Positions 1 to 22,307 are shown, numbered from the stretch's first letter. The stretch is 64,000 nucleotides of DNA from Ahaetulla prasina (GCF_028640845.1 NC_080540.1:99256061-99320060), one strand, 5' to 3'. Made by a program: numbers and translations. Notes: generated by a model from the letters alone, not told the origin.

Positions 1-2474
1 TGATGGCCCTACTCACATCGGGGGAGGCACACTGGACCTGATTTTCATCTCTGGTCAGTGGTTGAAGGATCTGGACTTGAGAGATATAGTCACAGAACCT
101 TTGTCATGGTCAGATCACTCCCTCCTTCGCCTGGACTTTCTGACCCCTACCCAACACCGCAGGGAGACGGAACCACTACGTTGGTACCGTCCCAGGCGCC
201 TGATGGACCCAGAGAGGTTTCGGACGGAGCTTGGGCCATTCCCTGAGGATCTGGCTCACGGCACGGCAGAGGAACTAGCCGCAGCCTGGGAACGGGCTGC
301 GGCTGGGGCTTTAGACCGTGTCGTGCCTCTGCGGCCTCTGACCCGGCGCAGATCCCAACCGGCTCCTTGGTTCTCCGAGGAGCTGAGGGGGATGAAACGC
401 CGGAGAAGACGCCTAGAGAGTTCTTGGAGGTCCAGCCGTTCAGAGGCTGATCGGACACTAGTTAGATCCTATACTAGGACCTACCTAGTGGCACTGAGGA
501 AGCGGCGTTGCTCGCCTCCTCCCTCATTGCGTCGACAGATAACCGCCCAGCTGCCCTGTTTGGTGACCCGCTCCCTCCTTCACCAGGGGAGGGGGATGAC
601 CCGCTGCAGGGACGTGCTGAGGAGTTTAACGGTTATCTATACGATAAAATCGTTCAGCTTCGAGACGGTCTGGACCAGAATTGTGGCGATTTGGACGGGA
701 CGGCTGAGGGCGGTCTTGGTGATATTGTCTGGGATGAATTTGACCCTGTGGCTCCCGAGGACATGGACAGGTTGCTGGGTAGATTGAATGCCACCACGTG
801 TTTACTGGACCCGTGCCTCCTGGCTGGTGCTGGCCACTCAGGAGGTGACACGAGGCTGGCTCAGGGGATTACGGCGCTTCCTTGCTGGAGGAGTCTTTCC
901 GGCCGCCTTGAAAGAGGCGGTGGTGAAACCCCTCCTCAAGAAGCCTTCCTGGACCCGGCTGTTTTAGGTAATTATCGTCCGGTCTCCAACCTTCGCTTGG
1001 CGAAGGTTGTAGAAATATGGTGGCATATCAGTTTCCCCTGCACCTGGAGGAAACTGTCTATCTAGACCCGTTCCAGTCCGGCTTCCGGCCGGTTACAGCA
1101 CTGAGGCGGCTTTGGTCGCGTTGGTGGATGATCTCTGGAGGGCCAGGGATAGGGGTTGTTCCTCTGCCCTGGTCCTATTAGACCTCTCAGCGGCTTTCGA
1201 TACCATCGACCATGGTATCCTGCTGCGCGGTTGGAGGATTGGGAGTGGGAGGCACCGTTTATCGGTGGTTCTCCTCCTATCTCTCCGACCGGTCGCAGAC
1301 GGTGTTGGCGGGGGCAGAGGTCACCCGCGGCGCCTCACTTGTGGGGTGCCGCGGGGTCGATTCTCTCGCCCTTCTGTTCAACATCTATATGAAGCCGCTG
1401 GGTGAGATCATCAGTGGCTTCGTGTGAGGTACCAGCTGTGCGCTGATGACACCCAGCTGTACTTTTCCACACGGGCCACCCCAATGAAGCTATCGAAGTG
1501 CTGTCCCGGTGCTTGGAAGCCGTCGGGTCTGGATGGGGAGAAACAGGCTCAAGCTCAATCCCTCCAAGGCGGAGTGGCTGTGGATGCGGCATCCCGGTAC
1601 AGTCAGCTGAGTCCACGGCTGACTGTTGGGAGCGAGTCATTGGCCCCGATGGAGAGGTGCGCAACTTGGGCGTTCTCCTGGATGTACGGCTGTCTTTTGA
1701 GGACCCCCTGGCGGCCGTCCCAAGGAGAGCTTTCCACCAGGTTCGCCTGGTGCGCCAGTTGCGCCCCTTTCTAGACCGGGATGCTTTGTGCACAGTCACT
1801 CACGCCCTTGTGACGTCTCGTCTGGATTACTGCAATGCTCTCTACATGGGGCTCCCCTTGAGGGGCATCCGGAGGCTTCAGTTAGTTACGGATGCAGCTG
1901 CGCGGGCGATGGACGGCGCCCCCCGTGGCCCCCGTGTGACACCTATCCTGCGCAGGCTGCACTGGCTACCTGTGGCCTTCCGGGTGCGCTTCAAGGTGTT
2001 GGTGAACGTCTTCAAAGCGCTCCATGGCATAGGGCCGGGCTATTTACGGGACCGCCTGCTGCTACGGATACCTCTCACCGACCCGTGCGCTCTCACAGAG
2101 GGACTCCTCAGGGTGCCGTCGGTAGCGACAGTGTCGTCTGGCGGCGCCCAGGAAGGGCCTTCTCTGTGGGGGCTCCGCCCTCTGGAGCGAACTCCCCAGG
2201 ACTCCGTCAACTTCGGACCTCCGAACCTTTCGTCGCGAGCTTAAAACTCACTTATTCATCTGCGCTGGACTGGGTTAGTTTTAAATTTATGGGTTTTTTA
2301 ATGGGTTTTTATTCTAAATTTTAATCTTGGCCAATTTAATAAGTTTTTTAACTGTATTTTAATTGTATTTATTGTATCATTGTGTATTTTAATTGGCTGT
2401 GAACCGCCCTGAGTCCTTCGGGAGAAGGGCGGTATAAAAATTTAAATAATAAATAAATAAATAAATAAATAAAT
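1..2474 (+). mobile_element. L2-type LINE, degenerate ORF2 and 3' end, truncated by window edge
   Basis: Frameshifted pieces read as a non-LTR retrotransposon ORF2. The end of the endonuclease domain (SWSDHSLLRLDF) lies near 100. It is followed by MDPERFRTELGPFPEDLAHG near 200, [15 protein letters not shown] near 970, [20 protein letters not shown] near 1155-1220, and the catalytic motif as [15 protein letters not shown] at about 1427-1465. The C-terminal part reads [20 protein letters not shown] and ends near 2243. The 3' end has the hairpin at 2404-2432 and an (AAAT)n tail. [12 protein letters not shown] and ADDTQLYF are typical of the L2/CR1 group. At least four frameshifts make it non-functional. 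It is G+C- and CpG-rich compared with its surroundings. Confidence 0.9.
2404..2432 (+). repeat. Terminal hairpin of L2-type family (UUCG-type loop)
   Basis: CCGCCCT pairs with AGGGCGG across a 15-nt centre whose core is CC-UUCG-GG. The same 29-nt element occurs at 4654-4626 (-), 57616-57644 and 29340-29368. A CUUG-type variant is at 46760-46732 (-). A 27-nt version sits in the SINE at 35149-35175. Confidence 0.85.
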
Positions 2475-2479
2475 TGCAA

Positions 2480-4585
2480 CTCTCACATTTGTGATGCCAT
2501 AAAATATTTATTAACGTTTGCTCTGCAAAAGACTGTAATAAATTATGCAAAGGCTCCACATTCAAGAAATTTAGATTTGCTGACTTGTCTAGAGATGTTT
2601 TTGGGTGGGTGTGTGTGTCTGTGTAATTCCCTCACTCTTAAGCAGTTTCCTGTGTTGCATGCAATAAAAGTTACATTACAATAAATTGAAACGATGACAA
2701 TGCTACTGTTTAAGAGAACCTCGGAAAGGGCACAGCCAGTCGTCTTTTAATACGGTCCCCTAGTCTGCATAAGTCTGTATAAATCGTGTTTCTTCAACAC
2801 CTGTTAATAAAGCGATCAATAATGTATCCAACAAGTAGCCCATCTTCACAGTGTTAATGCAGGAAAGTTAAGATGAACGTTTTCTTAAGTGGACTTCCCC
2901 TCCCCTGGCATCAGTTGCTGATGGGGAAAAACCCATCACCAATTCCTCTCTTTAATTATGGTCTGGCAAGGCTGGGTGAGTGGGGTGGATGCTTTGAACA
3001 GCAGACTCAAGGATTGTTGGACTCCTGCTCAAACACAGACCAACTGGCAGGTCACCAGGATGGAAGTGAGGTGGCAAGGGGGTTAAGTGCCTTTTCTCCC
3101 TCTCAATTTGCCCCAGGCTAATAGGCATAGAGGATGCAATGAAGTCAGAGAGCAGGCCTGAAAAGGAACAAGCTCTGTCCAGAGTTTGTGCTGCAATGGA
3201 ATGACACATTCAGCATCCAGAAAGAGCCTGGATGGCAAAGAGACACCATTGTTCCCACAACCAAAGTATCAAAAACAGCAAAACGTACAGCCAGGTTAAA
3301 CAGGGCAAAAATAGTGGGAAACCTGTAATACATTCACTAGGACAGAATAAGCAGCATCCATCTGGCAAAATATATTTTCCTTTTCTTCCCCCCGACCTTC
3401 CCGGTAGTAAACAAATGCCCATGTTAATAGAAAGATGGTTGGAAGCTGGCTTCTTCTCCCAGACTAAATTGAAGCAGCATCTGACTAGCATTCTCTTAAG
3501 AGAGCGCTTGCTTTTTAAACACAGACCTACCTCTTTCAAAGAGTGTTGGAATCATGTTTTAGAAACAGGGTGCTAAATCTGTATTTGTAAGGTTTCCAGA
3601 TAAGATCTATCAAAATGACATGGTCAGATACCTGTGGAGAAAGGCCAAAATGGTCAGGTAAGGCAGTGCCAGCGGCTAAAAAGGGGAACATGCTCCCAGT
3701 ATCCTAAACCACTCAACTTTTTCTCTGCATGTATTTGTGTACTGTTCAAGTAATTCTTGATTCCTGACAACTCCCTAGGCAAGTCCCTGCAGTTTTCTTG
3801 GCAAGATTTTTCAGAAGGAAGTAATGTTTGCCATTACTTCCTTCCCAGGACTGAGAAAGTGACCGGCCCAAGGTCATCCAGCTGGTTTCTAGCCTGATGC
3901 CTTAACCACACCACCAAATTAGCTCTGAAAGTGGTAAAATAGGAACTAAGTTAATGGCTACATCATCAACCACAGTTTTTAAAAGGAATTGGAATATAAA
4001 ATTCCTGGAATCAAGAGGATTCAGGGTCCTGAATGTCAGCTTGGCAAGCCCTCCCTTACCCTTTCCTCTGGACTTTTAAAAAATTAGTTAGGGTTGCAAG
4101 TTGCTGCATCAAAACAGGAGTAGATTGCCTGAGGGCATTAGAAGTTTTCTTCACCTTTAATCCCTTCCAGAGAATAAAACTACTTTAGAGAACTAAAGGG
4201 GAAAAAGATCTTTCTGTAAGCCACTAAGTGGGGAAAAACCTTTGAGCCCAATCAATCATTTTTTTCCTGGCCTCAGTGCCACTCCTGAGGGAGATCCATA
4301 GTGAGTTTTCTAACTGATCAAAAGAGGAAAGAAAACCTTCCAAAAGGGAGTAAGCAAAAACAAAACTCACTGCAATAGATGTAAGTCTGGCAGAGAGATT
4401 ATTTTGCTCCATAAGACCTGCAGAACTCCCCCCCCCCCAGGGTTCCATAGAACCCAGTTTGGCACAACCTAGACTAGATCACATCCATGGAAAACTATGT
4501 TGGGATAGAGGGAGGAGTAAAACTGTAGCCACTAAAGACAGCTTCAAAATGTTTCAGCCCTGGACTTTTTGGCACTAGAGACAAA
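2480..4585. other. Intergenic, no gene seen
   Basis: Apart from the SINE fragment at 3770-3930, only AT-rich unique sequence. The longest frames (about 110 codons near 3210-3540) lack homology or splice context. Confidence 0.6.
3770..3930 (-). mobile_element. tRNA-derived SINE fragment
   Basis: Inverted match to the SINE at 9.2 kb: CCCTGCAGTTTTCTTGGCAA, CCCAAGGTCATCCAGCTGG and GCCTTAACCACACCACCAA. Confidence 0.6.
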
Positions 4586-6681
4586 ATTTATTTTATTTAT
4601 TTATTTATTTAATTTGATTTTTATACCGCCCTTCTCCCGAAGGACTCAGGGCGGTGTACAGGCAAAATAAAAACAACAATACAAATATACACAATTTAAA
4701 TACCCTTAAAAAACTTATTCAAAATTAGCCTGATATTAAAAAATCATCATCAATTAAAACCCCATTTAAAATTAGTAAAATTCCCTTTTAAAATCCAATT
4801 AAGCCAGCCCCGCGCGAATAAAAAGATGGGTCTTCAGTTCGCGACGAAATGTCCGAAGGTCAGGTATTTGACGTAAACCAGGGGGAAGCTCGTTCCAGAG
4901 GGGGAGCCCCCACAGAGAAGGCCCTTCCCCTGGGGGCCGCCAGCCGACATTGTTTGGCGGACGGCACCCTGAGAAGTCCCTCTCTATGGGAGCGTACGGG
5001 TCGGTGGGAGGCATGTGGTAGTAGCAGGCGGTCCCGTAAGTACCCAGGTCCTAAGCCATGGAGCGCTTTAAAGGTCGTAACCAACACCTTAAAGTGCACT
5101 CGAAAGGCCACAGGCAGCCAGTGCAGTCTGCGCAGGAGCGGTGTTACATGGGAGCTACGGTAGCTCCTCTATCACCAGCGCAGCTGCATTCTGGACTAAC
5201 TGAAGCCTCCGAGTGCACTTCAAGGAGCCCCATGTAGAGAGCATTACAGTAATCCAAGCGAGAGGTAACGAGGCATGAGTGACTGTGCATAAGGCATCCC
5301 GATCAAGGAAGGCGCAACTGCGGACCAGGCGAACCTGGTAGAAGGCCCTCCTGGAGGCGGCCGTCAAATGATCTTCAAGCGACAGCCGATCATCCAGGAG
5401 GGCGCCTAAGTTGCGCACCCTATCCTTTGGGGCCAATAACTCGCCTCCGACAGCCAGCGCGGCTGCAGCTGACTGAATCGGGATGCCGGCATCCACAGCC
5501 ACTCCGTCTTGGAGGATTAAGCTTGAGCCTGTTTCTCCCCATCCAGACCCGTCGGCTTCCAAACACGGGACAGCACTTCAACAACTTCATTGGGGTGGCC
5601 GGGGTGGAAAAGTACAGCTGAGTATCATCAGCGTACTGCTGGTATCTCACCCGAAACCACTGATGATCTCACCCAGCGGCTTCATGTAGATGTTGAACAA
5701 CAGGGCGAGAGAATCGACCCTGCGGGACCCACAAGTGAGGCCCCTCGCGGTCGACCTCTGCCCCCGTCAACACCGTCTCGTCCGGTCGGAGAGATAGGAG
5801 GAGAACCACCGATATCGGTGCCTCCCTCCCAATCCCCCAGCCGGCGCAGCAGATACCATGGTCGATGGTATCGAGCGCGCCGAGAGGTCTATAAGACCAG
5901 GGCAGAGGAATAACCCCTGTCCCTGGCCCTCCAGAGATCATCCACCAATGCGACCAAAGCTGTCTCCGTGCTGTATCCGCGTCGGAAGCCGGACTGGAAC
6001 GGATCTAGATAGACATCTTCATCCAGGTATTGGGGTAGCTGTCGCGCCACGGCACTCTCTACAACCTTCGCAACAAAGCGAAGGTTGGAGACTGGGCGAT
6101 AATTACCCAAAATAGCTGGGTCCAGGAGGGCTTCTTAAGGAGGGTCTCACCACCGCCTCTTTCAAGGCGGCAGGAAAACCCTTCCAATAAAGCGTTGATA
6201 ACCCCCTGGACCCCGCCCCGTGTCACCGCCTGAGTGGCCAGTACCAGCCAGGAAGGGCACGGGTCCAGTAAACATGTCGTGCCGTGCAGCCCCCCCAACA
6301 ACCTGTCGACGTCCTCGGGAGCCACAGGGTCAAACTCATCCCAAATGGACTCAACAAGACGTGCCTCCTCTCCCTCGCTTGGATCATCCCAATTTCGGTC
6401 CAGACCGTCCCTCAGCTGAGCGATTTTATCGTATAGATAACCGCTAAACTCCTCGGCTCGTCCTGCAACGGGTCATCCGCACCTCCTGATGTAGGAGGCG
6501 GGTCACCCAAACAGGGCGGCCGGGCGGTTATCTGCCGGCGCAATGAGGGTGGGCGTAAAGCGCCTCGCTTCCCTCATTGCCACTAGGTAGGTCCTAGAAT
6601 AGGACCTAACTAGTGTCCGATCAACCGGGCGACTGGACCTCCAGGTGCTCTCCAGGCGTCTTCTCTGGCGTTTCATCTCCC

Positions 6682-7977
6682 TCAGCCCCTCGGAGTACCA
6701 GGGGCCGGACGAGATCTCCGCGGGTCAGAGGCCGCAAAGGCACGACACGGTCCAAGGCCCGGCGCGGCCTGTTCCCAGGCCGTGACCAGTTCCTCAGTCG
6801 TGCCGTGGGCCAGTTCCTCAGGGAATGGCCCAAGCTCCGTCAGGAACCTCTCGGGGTCCATCAGGCGCCTGGGGCGGAACCACCGTATAGGTTCCGTCTC
6901 CCTGCGGTGGTGAATGGCGGTTCGGAAGTCTAGGCGAAGGAGAAAATGATCCGACCATGACATTGGTTCTGTTACTAAGTCATCTAACACCAGATCATTA
7001 AGCCACTGCCCAGAGATATAAATCAGATCCAGCGTGCCTCCCCCCGAGTGCGTAGGGCCATCATTTACTCGAATCAGGTCCAAGGCCGTCATGGAAGCCT
7101 GGAACTCCCGAGCTGCCGTCGATGACAAGCCAACTGATGGCAGGTTAAAATCCCCCATGACTATAAGTCTGGGGGTTTCGACCGCCACAGCAGCGAGCAC
7201 CTCCAACAGCTCAGGCAGGGCTGTGGTCACGTAGCAAGGAGCCAGGTACGCGATCACCAAGCCCAACTGATTCCTATAGCCCCATCGCACATAGAGGGAT
7301 TCACAGCCGGCAATCTGAGGAACAGTGGTCTCCCTCGGCTCTAGATCCTCCCTAATGACAACCGCCACCCCCCCACCCCTACCTTGGTCCCTCGGCTGAT
7401 GGAATGCTCGGGAACCTGGCGGGCACATCTCGACAAGGGGGGCCCCCCCCCCCGGGCCCCACCAGGGTTCCGGAATACCCATAAGGTCCGCGGACTCCCC
7501 CTGAATAAGATCACAAATCAGGGGGGCCTTATTAACCACGGACCGAGCATTACATAGCACCAGCCGAAGGTCCAAGCTCTGAGGATCATGGCCACCCGGG
7601 GAACGGGTCGGGACTGAGGGGCCGGAGCACGCGATCGCTCTCAAACATCGAACGCGTGCTCCCTCAACACGATACGGCCCCTCCCCCCCGCCATATCTGC
7701 CTCTCCCACTTACCGTACAGATTGAGTAACCCTCTAAACCTGGAACGTCTTCCCCCCCTGCCTTCAGACAAGATGGAATAGTGTCGCGAACTAGCACAGG
7801 GGCTGGATCCCTCCCCGGCGGGTTTTGTCCCCCACCCGCCAAATCCCTCCCCCCCCTTAAAAAACCCTTATTTAAAAAACTATTTAAAAAACCCCACAAC
7901 TTCTTCTTGGCCGCATGCCACCTCTCTGGGTCCCAAGACCCTTCGTTAAGGTAGGCCCCTGATAGTTTGGAGGCCAT
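6682..7977 (-). pseudogene. L2-type ORF2 N-terminal part with apurinic-like endonuclease domain
   Basis: 431-codon open frame. Its first ~130 residues are low-complexity and unrecognised. The endonuclease domain then shows LVLCNARSVVNKAPLICDLI, MGIPEPWWGPGG (the conserved Glu-x-Trp position), GRGGGVAVVIRE, LIVMGDFNLPSVGL, GGGTLDLIYIS and SWSDHFLLRLDF, so all main catalytic segments of this fold are readable. In non-LTR retrotransposons this domain nicks target DNA to prime reverse transcription. The frame leaves the consensus near 6765 (AWEQAAPGLGPC against [12 protein letters not shown] in the copy at 49 kb), a frameshift that separates it from the reverse transcriptase. The host gene complement does not depend on it. 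Confidence 0.85.
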
Positions 7978-8993
7978 TCCTGCGGCGGGGAACCTCGCAG
8001 TTGTCGTGGTTCGTGAATGAGTATCTCATGGGAAATAGTCCATTTACAGCGACAAGATGTCCATTCCTGACCGGCGAAGATGTTCTGGTCGTACCTGTAG
8101 ATCGTCAAACCCGGTGTTAGGCATATTACTGGCCACTCGGGCAGAGATATTATCATAGTCCGTAGAAAGTCCAAATGGGTCCAGAGACAACCAGGGCTTG
8201 GCATAATAGCCTCCCCTTGGTTGTTTCCTCGGCTACAAAGATGGAAAAGTCAGTAGCCGGGATAGTATCCCTTGGGTTCCCGGCAGCATACCATCATGGG
8301 TCAAACCCGTGAGGCCTGCTAATCAGGACGAAATTCTGTCACCGGTACCGTCAGTGCCGTCATTGCCGTCAACCCAGTGCCGCTGTTGTACCTAACCAGG
8401 CCAAGCCACCTCTCAGTCGGCGATGGAAAACACGACCTAAGATGTAAGCCGTAGATAAAATTACGGCATTCTAGGCAGGCCATGGTAAAAGTCAGCAGTG
8501 AGGGGGAAGAATATTCCGGGCCATGTTCCGGGCCATGAAGAGAGAAGAGAAGGATAGGGGGAGGGGCAATAATCATGCCCGTGCCGGCCCCACTCCAGCC
8601 ACCGATGTTACCTGCGGTCCCGCACCCAAGACTCAGCATACCGCATGCCAGCATACCGCCGTCGATGGTTGGGCCGCTCCCCAGCCGATTGATTACATCG
8701 TCGGCCGAAACGGCCGACAAACAGCTGAGTCAGGCTGGGCGTCTTCTCGCCCCCCCCCACATGGCCGCCGCCCTCCCCTGCTATAGGGGACCCTGGCTCC
8801 GTACTCAGCCGCCCGGAGCTCAATGAGGTCCGAAGACCTCGCTCTCGGCTGCCGGAAGGATCGCATACCCGGAGCCGAGGACCAGGCAGCCTGGCAGCCC
8901 ATAGAACGGCATTGCGGCCTGAGGACTCTCAGCCGCCGTCTCCGCGGAGTCTCAAAGCGCCGCCATAACGCGCATGCGCAGAAGAAGAAAATC
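7978..8993 (-). promoter_or_regulatory. GC/CpG-rich 5' untranslated region of the L2-type LINE
   Basis: About 1 kb upstream of the endonuclease frame, strongly richer in C+G and CpG than the flanking AT-rich DNA. LINE internal promoters normally sit here, so a promoter is inferred. A 133-codon frame at 8720-8319 contains MACLECRNFIYGLHLRS. It might be a relic of an ORF1, but I do not recognise it. Confidence 0.4.
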
Positions 8994-8995
8994 TT

Positions 8996-8996
8996 A

Positions 8997-9043
<47 letters not shown>

Positions 9044-9058
9044 ATATATATATATATA
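8996..9058. repeat. (AAAT)n followed by (TA)n
   Basis: About 11 AAAT units then eight TA units, directly at the inferred 5' border of the L2-type LINE. Confidence 0.95.
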
Positions 9059-9154
9059 TTGTTAGGATAATGTTAAAATCATCCTCAAATCAGCCAATAC
9101 AAACCTTGAAAAACAGAGCAGTGCGGGAAAAGAAGAGCCCATTTGTCCAAGTGC

Positions 9155-9395
9155 TTAAGACACCAGGCTAAGAACTGGGAGACTAGGAGTTCTAGTCCTG
9201 CCTTAACCAAAAAGCCAGTTAGGTGACCATGGGCCAGTCACTCTTCCTCAGCCTTAGGAAAGAAGCAATGGCAAACCACTCTCTAAAAACCTTGGCAAGA
9301 AAACTGCAGGGATTAATCCAGGTAGTTGCCAGGATTCAAGACAGACTGGAAGGCACATCCTACCCCAAAGGAAAAGAACTTCAAAAGTTATTTTT
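9155..9395 (+). mobile_element. tRNA-derived SINE, Sauria-like group
   Basis: CTAAGAACTGGGAGACTAGG and AGTTCTAGTCCTGCC (B-box-like), then GGGCCAGTCACTC, AATGGCAAACCACTCTC and CTTGGCAAGAAAACTGCAGG. Inverted relatives are at 3770-3930 and 17830-18055; a head-only copy is at 49385-49480. Confidence 0.65.
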
Positions 9396-10233
9396 CTTAT
9401 CACACTTCACTTGGCAAAATATTATCATGGATTGGTAAAAAAAACAAAAACATGGATAGGCATCTCATCCTCGATGTTTAGGACAGTCACATTTACAGCT
9501 TTTTGCTATTGACTATGCTGACTGTGAGAAGTCTAGCATGACTAACCCAATCTTGTCTACCACTCAAGCTTCATTGATAAATTCTAGAAATATTATTCTT
9601 GAACTCCTATCATCTTCTAGCCCAGCCACTTTGTTGAATACCAGATTAGGAAAACAGTTGTGATCTTGGTGTGATATGTAGCACAGGGGTGCCTGAACTC
9701 TCTTGTGTTGCTGCCACAGTCTCACAGTTCACAATTGGAATGCATTGGCATGGATTGAGACCTGGTATGTCCCAACTGCCTTGCTAAGCTTCTGGCAAAT
9801 CAAGATTAATGGAGCCACCCAGGCATCTGTGGCACAAAACCCTTGTTTGCTTTAGTGATTTATCACCTCTCTTATGCCTGAGTGAGCAGTGTGGGAATCT
9901 CCTAATTCAATTCTTGATTATGTATTCTGGATGAATCTTTGTCCAACTGGTGGTTGTAGCACTCATCATGCAAACTGGATAAGGAATGAAAGCTATTTGA
10001 AATCCGTTGCATATTCTTAGAGTCTGGGGTCATTTCTTTCCTCTTCACACTTGACTTATTTTTATTGCTAATATCACACCATGCATAAATGTTGGCTTCT
10101 TGAACCTAGAAATTTACAAACCTCTTGGAGAAATATTTCACAGTAGAGGTCTGTAGGCATTTGTGGGATTTCTCTAAAAGAAACAGACTCACCTGGTCCT
10201 TCAGAACTATAGTGGGCATTAGAATATATGGTA

Positions 10234-10578
10234 CAGGTAGTCCTTGACTTACGATAGTTCATTTAGTGACTGTTCAAAGTTACAACAGCACTGGAAAAAG
10301 TGACTTACGACTGTTTTTTACAGTTACAACCTTTCCAGGATCCCCGTCATCATGGGATCAAAATTCGGATGCTTGGCAAGTGGTTCATATTTATGACCGT
10401 TGCTATATCCCAAGATCCTTTTGCGACCTTCCTACAAGCAAAATCAGTGGGGAAGCCAGATTCACTTAACAACTGAGGCAAGAAAGGTCATAAAATGGGG
10501 CAAAATTAACTAAACAAATGTCCTGCTTAACAACAGAAATTTTTGACTCAGTTGTAGTCATAAGTCGAGGACTACCTG
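10234..10578. mobile_element. Dispersed TIR MITE (GTAGTCC-TTGACTTAC family), copy 1
   Basis: 345 bp with termini CAGGTAGTCCTTGACTTAC and GTCGAGGACTACCTG, inverted with respect to each other, and flanked by TA on both sides. The interior is also weakly palindromic. It is the reference copy for six family members in this window. Confidence 0.85.
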
Positions 10579-12454
10579 TATAACCAGGTGATAAGGAGGT
10601 TTCCAAGAGGAGGACCAGGTTTTTTGCCTTTAAAAAAGAGGATGTGGAAGAACAAAATGAAGGCAATTTGCTACCCTTTATCAATTGTTGATATAGCACA
10701 GGGACGATTAACTGTTGCTGGCAATATAAGCAGTGGATTTGCTGACATTTTTCCATCTTGTATTCAGTAAATGACGTAAGAGTCTTAACTAATAGCTAAT
10801 AGCCATGCCTTAATAGCTTACCATATGCTGTTGTATTATTTAATATTAGCAGCAGAGTGAAAATGAAATGGCCTTGTACTTCATTAGGAACATTATGTTT
10901 TTTTCCCAGGCTACTGGCCTATTTTCCTGCTGTCACTTCACTCTGAAAACAAAGATTTGTGCTTAGGAATTTGTTAGATGTTAGATAAGGAAGATGGAAA
11001 TGTACAACATTGCAATGCACCCTTTAGATGGAAAATAATTGTACTTTTACTGTGTGTGTTTTTTGCTCTTTTAATTATTATATGGTATATAATTTCCACT
11101 ACATGTCCATTAATGTCTTTGGAAACATGGTAAGAACATATCTGATATATAAATGGAATATATATAAGAAATTGTGGATCCCTGCATCAAAGAAAAGTTA
11201 AAAATCTCTATAATGTAGGAAAAATACTTTCTCTTCAACAGTAAATCTAATGGACATGGCGTGAAATATATTTATTTATCTATTTTTTATTTTCTGTTTA
11301 TTGGATATCTGAGATACCAGTTAGGTATCATGAGATATCAACATTGGTTGATCTATATGCAAACCATGGTTCATAAACACAATGGCAGAGATTTTACAAT
11401 ACTCTAACCAGTCAAACCACATTGTAAATTCCTATCAGTGCATCAGTCTAGATATTGTTTAATAAAGGCTCGGTTGCAATTAATTGCCAGGGACATTTTT
11501 TCTTATGGTCTAACCTTTTCGTAATATTCAAGTTTGGTCTGAGATATGCAGCATTGTTAACGTTACTGTGTTCAATTCTACAGTGGTTGCTGCTGATAAA
11601 ATTGGAGATGTTCCTTTAGATTCTATTCTTAGCCCTTGAACGTACCTTTATACCAAGTCGTCTAGCATGCAGTGTAGTTAAAAGAATTATAACTCTGGGA
11701 AGATAAGCCCACTTGTGATTTAAACCAGGGGAGAATGTGCTTTTTCTTGTAAAACATGGATTTTGGTCAACAAATCTTTGTAATAGGCAACATTTTTTCT
11801 TTCCTTTTAATATGTGTAGCACTGGAAACAAAAAAAATGTGTATATGCACTAACATTCCTGAAGCAATGCAAGCAAAATGTTAAGTTACTTTTCTTACCA
11901 TCATTTGGATAATTGCTGGCAATAGAATCAAATGTTTTGTGTATGTTACTGATGTAGAAAAACTTTTTGGTGCAGCTTTCTAACATTTCTCTCTTCATCA
12001 CTATTTTCCAGGCGGGGGATAATTTCTGTGCTGAAAGTAATTCAATGTATGATTAAACTCCTGAGTGTGAACAGCTTATCCCATGATATAAAGCACCTTC
12101 TTTGTGGGGACCACAGAACATTCGCTTGACTTTCCCTGAATATCTTTCACTTAGAAGAGATGAAAAAATAGAGTTAAAAATGAATGGATTTTATCTGGCA
12201 CTCTTATCTCACCAAGGAGAAAGCAAAACCAAAAAGTTTATTCTTTGCGATTGACATTAGATATGTATATATAACCTCATCCCATTGATAAAATGATGGT
12301 TTATTCCTGTATATTTAACTTGCATTACAAAATACCTGTGGCTATTTAATCACCACAGCATAGTGGGCATGCTGCCTATTTAAAATTGGACCCTTATCAA
12401 GTCATTATGGTGTTTGTATAAAGTAGAAGTGCAAATATATATTGTGGATTTTAT

Positions 12455-12525
12455 TCTGGCTATATACCGCCCTGAGTCCTTGAAGGGCGGTATAAAAATA
12501 AAATAAAATAAATAATAAATAAATC
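12455..12525 (+). mobile_element. L2-type LINE 3'-tail-only copy
   Basis: About 70 bp containing only the family's terminal hairpin (12467-12490, loop partly deleted) and an AT-rich simple tail. No coding sequence precedes it. It is an extreme 5' truncation or a SINE-tail remnant, about 390 bp upstream of the CCNI2 start. Confidence 0.7.
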
Positions 12526-12913
12526 CCAAAGGTGCTTTTTTAAGAGGCAACTGGACTTTCTGATTTTTCTTTGAACACATTTCGCTTCTCATCCAAGAAA
12601 TTTCTTCAGCTCTAAATGCAAATTCTGGTTCAGTTCAAACTCCCAAGACATTTGATTGCGATAACCAAAGTAAAGGATGCTACACCCATCAATTTCTTGA
12701 GGTTTCCTAACCTCACTGTAAGGTACAACAAATAGTGTTTCATCCTCTTGAAAATGGTGTCTCCTTGTTGGTATGAAGCTGTCCACTGATAATAGTCTGC
12801 GAACTCATTTATGCATACAATGCTATTTTAAGAGTAAAATAATGTCCTATGATTGTTTTTAATTTCCAGGTAATAGTTCTTGCCACCTAAAATAGGCCCA
12901 TCGATTAACTGCT

Positions 12914-22307
<9,394 letters not shown>

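Larger units (their letters stand above)
4588..8993 (-). mobile_element. Nearly full-length L2-type LINE
   Basis: Reading on the - strand from about 8993, there is about 1 kb of GC-rich 5' sequence, an endonuclease frame (7977-6682), and a frameshifted reverse transcriptase: [16 protein letters not shown] at 6110-6060, [12 protein letters not shown] near 5640-5600, [14 protein letters not shown] near 5200. The C-terminus [18 protein letters not shown] ends near 4800. The 3' UTR carries the hairpin at 4654-4626 and a (TAAA)n tail at 4610-4588. It is the most complete copy here. The 5' limit is inferred from where GC-rich sequence gives way to an (AAAT)n/(TA)n tract at 8996. Because insertion next to a simple repeat hides it, I cannot see a clear target duplication. 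Confidence 0.88.
9400..12868. other. Upstream flank of CCNI2, no gene seen
   Basis: Contains MITE copy 1 and an L2-type tail. No CpG island is visible. The CCNI2 promoter and first non-coding exon should lie here or further left, but I cannot place them. Confidence 0.5.

Noticed and set aside
1..2243. Gene-length + strand frames as a host gene
   Set aside because: The motifs ([22 protein letters not shown]) identify a LINE ORF2, and frameshifts break it.
1..12868. KIF3A, expected beside CCNI2 from human synteny
   Set aside because: No kinesin motor or tail exon could be read on either strand; it may lie further left.
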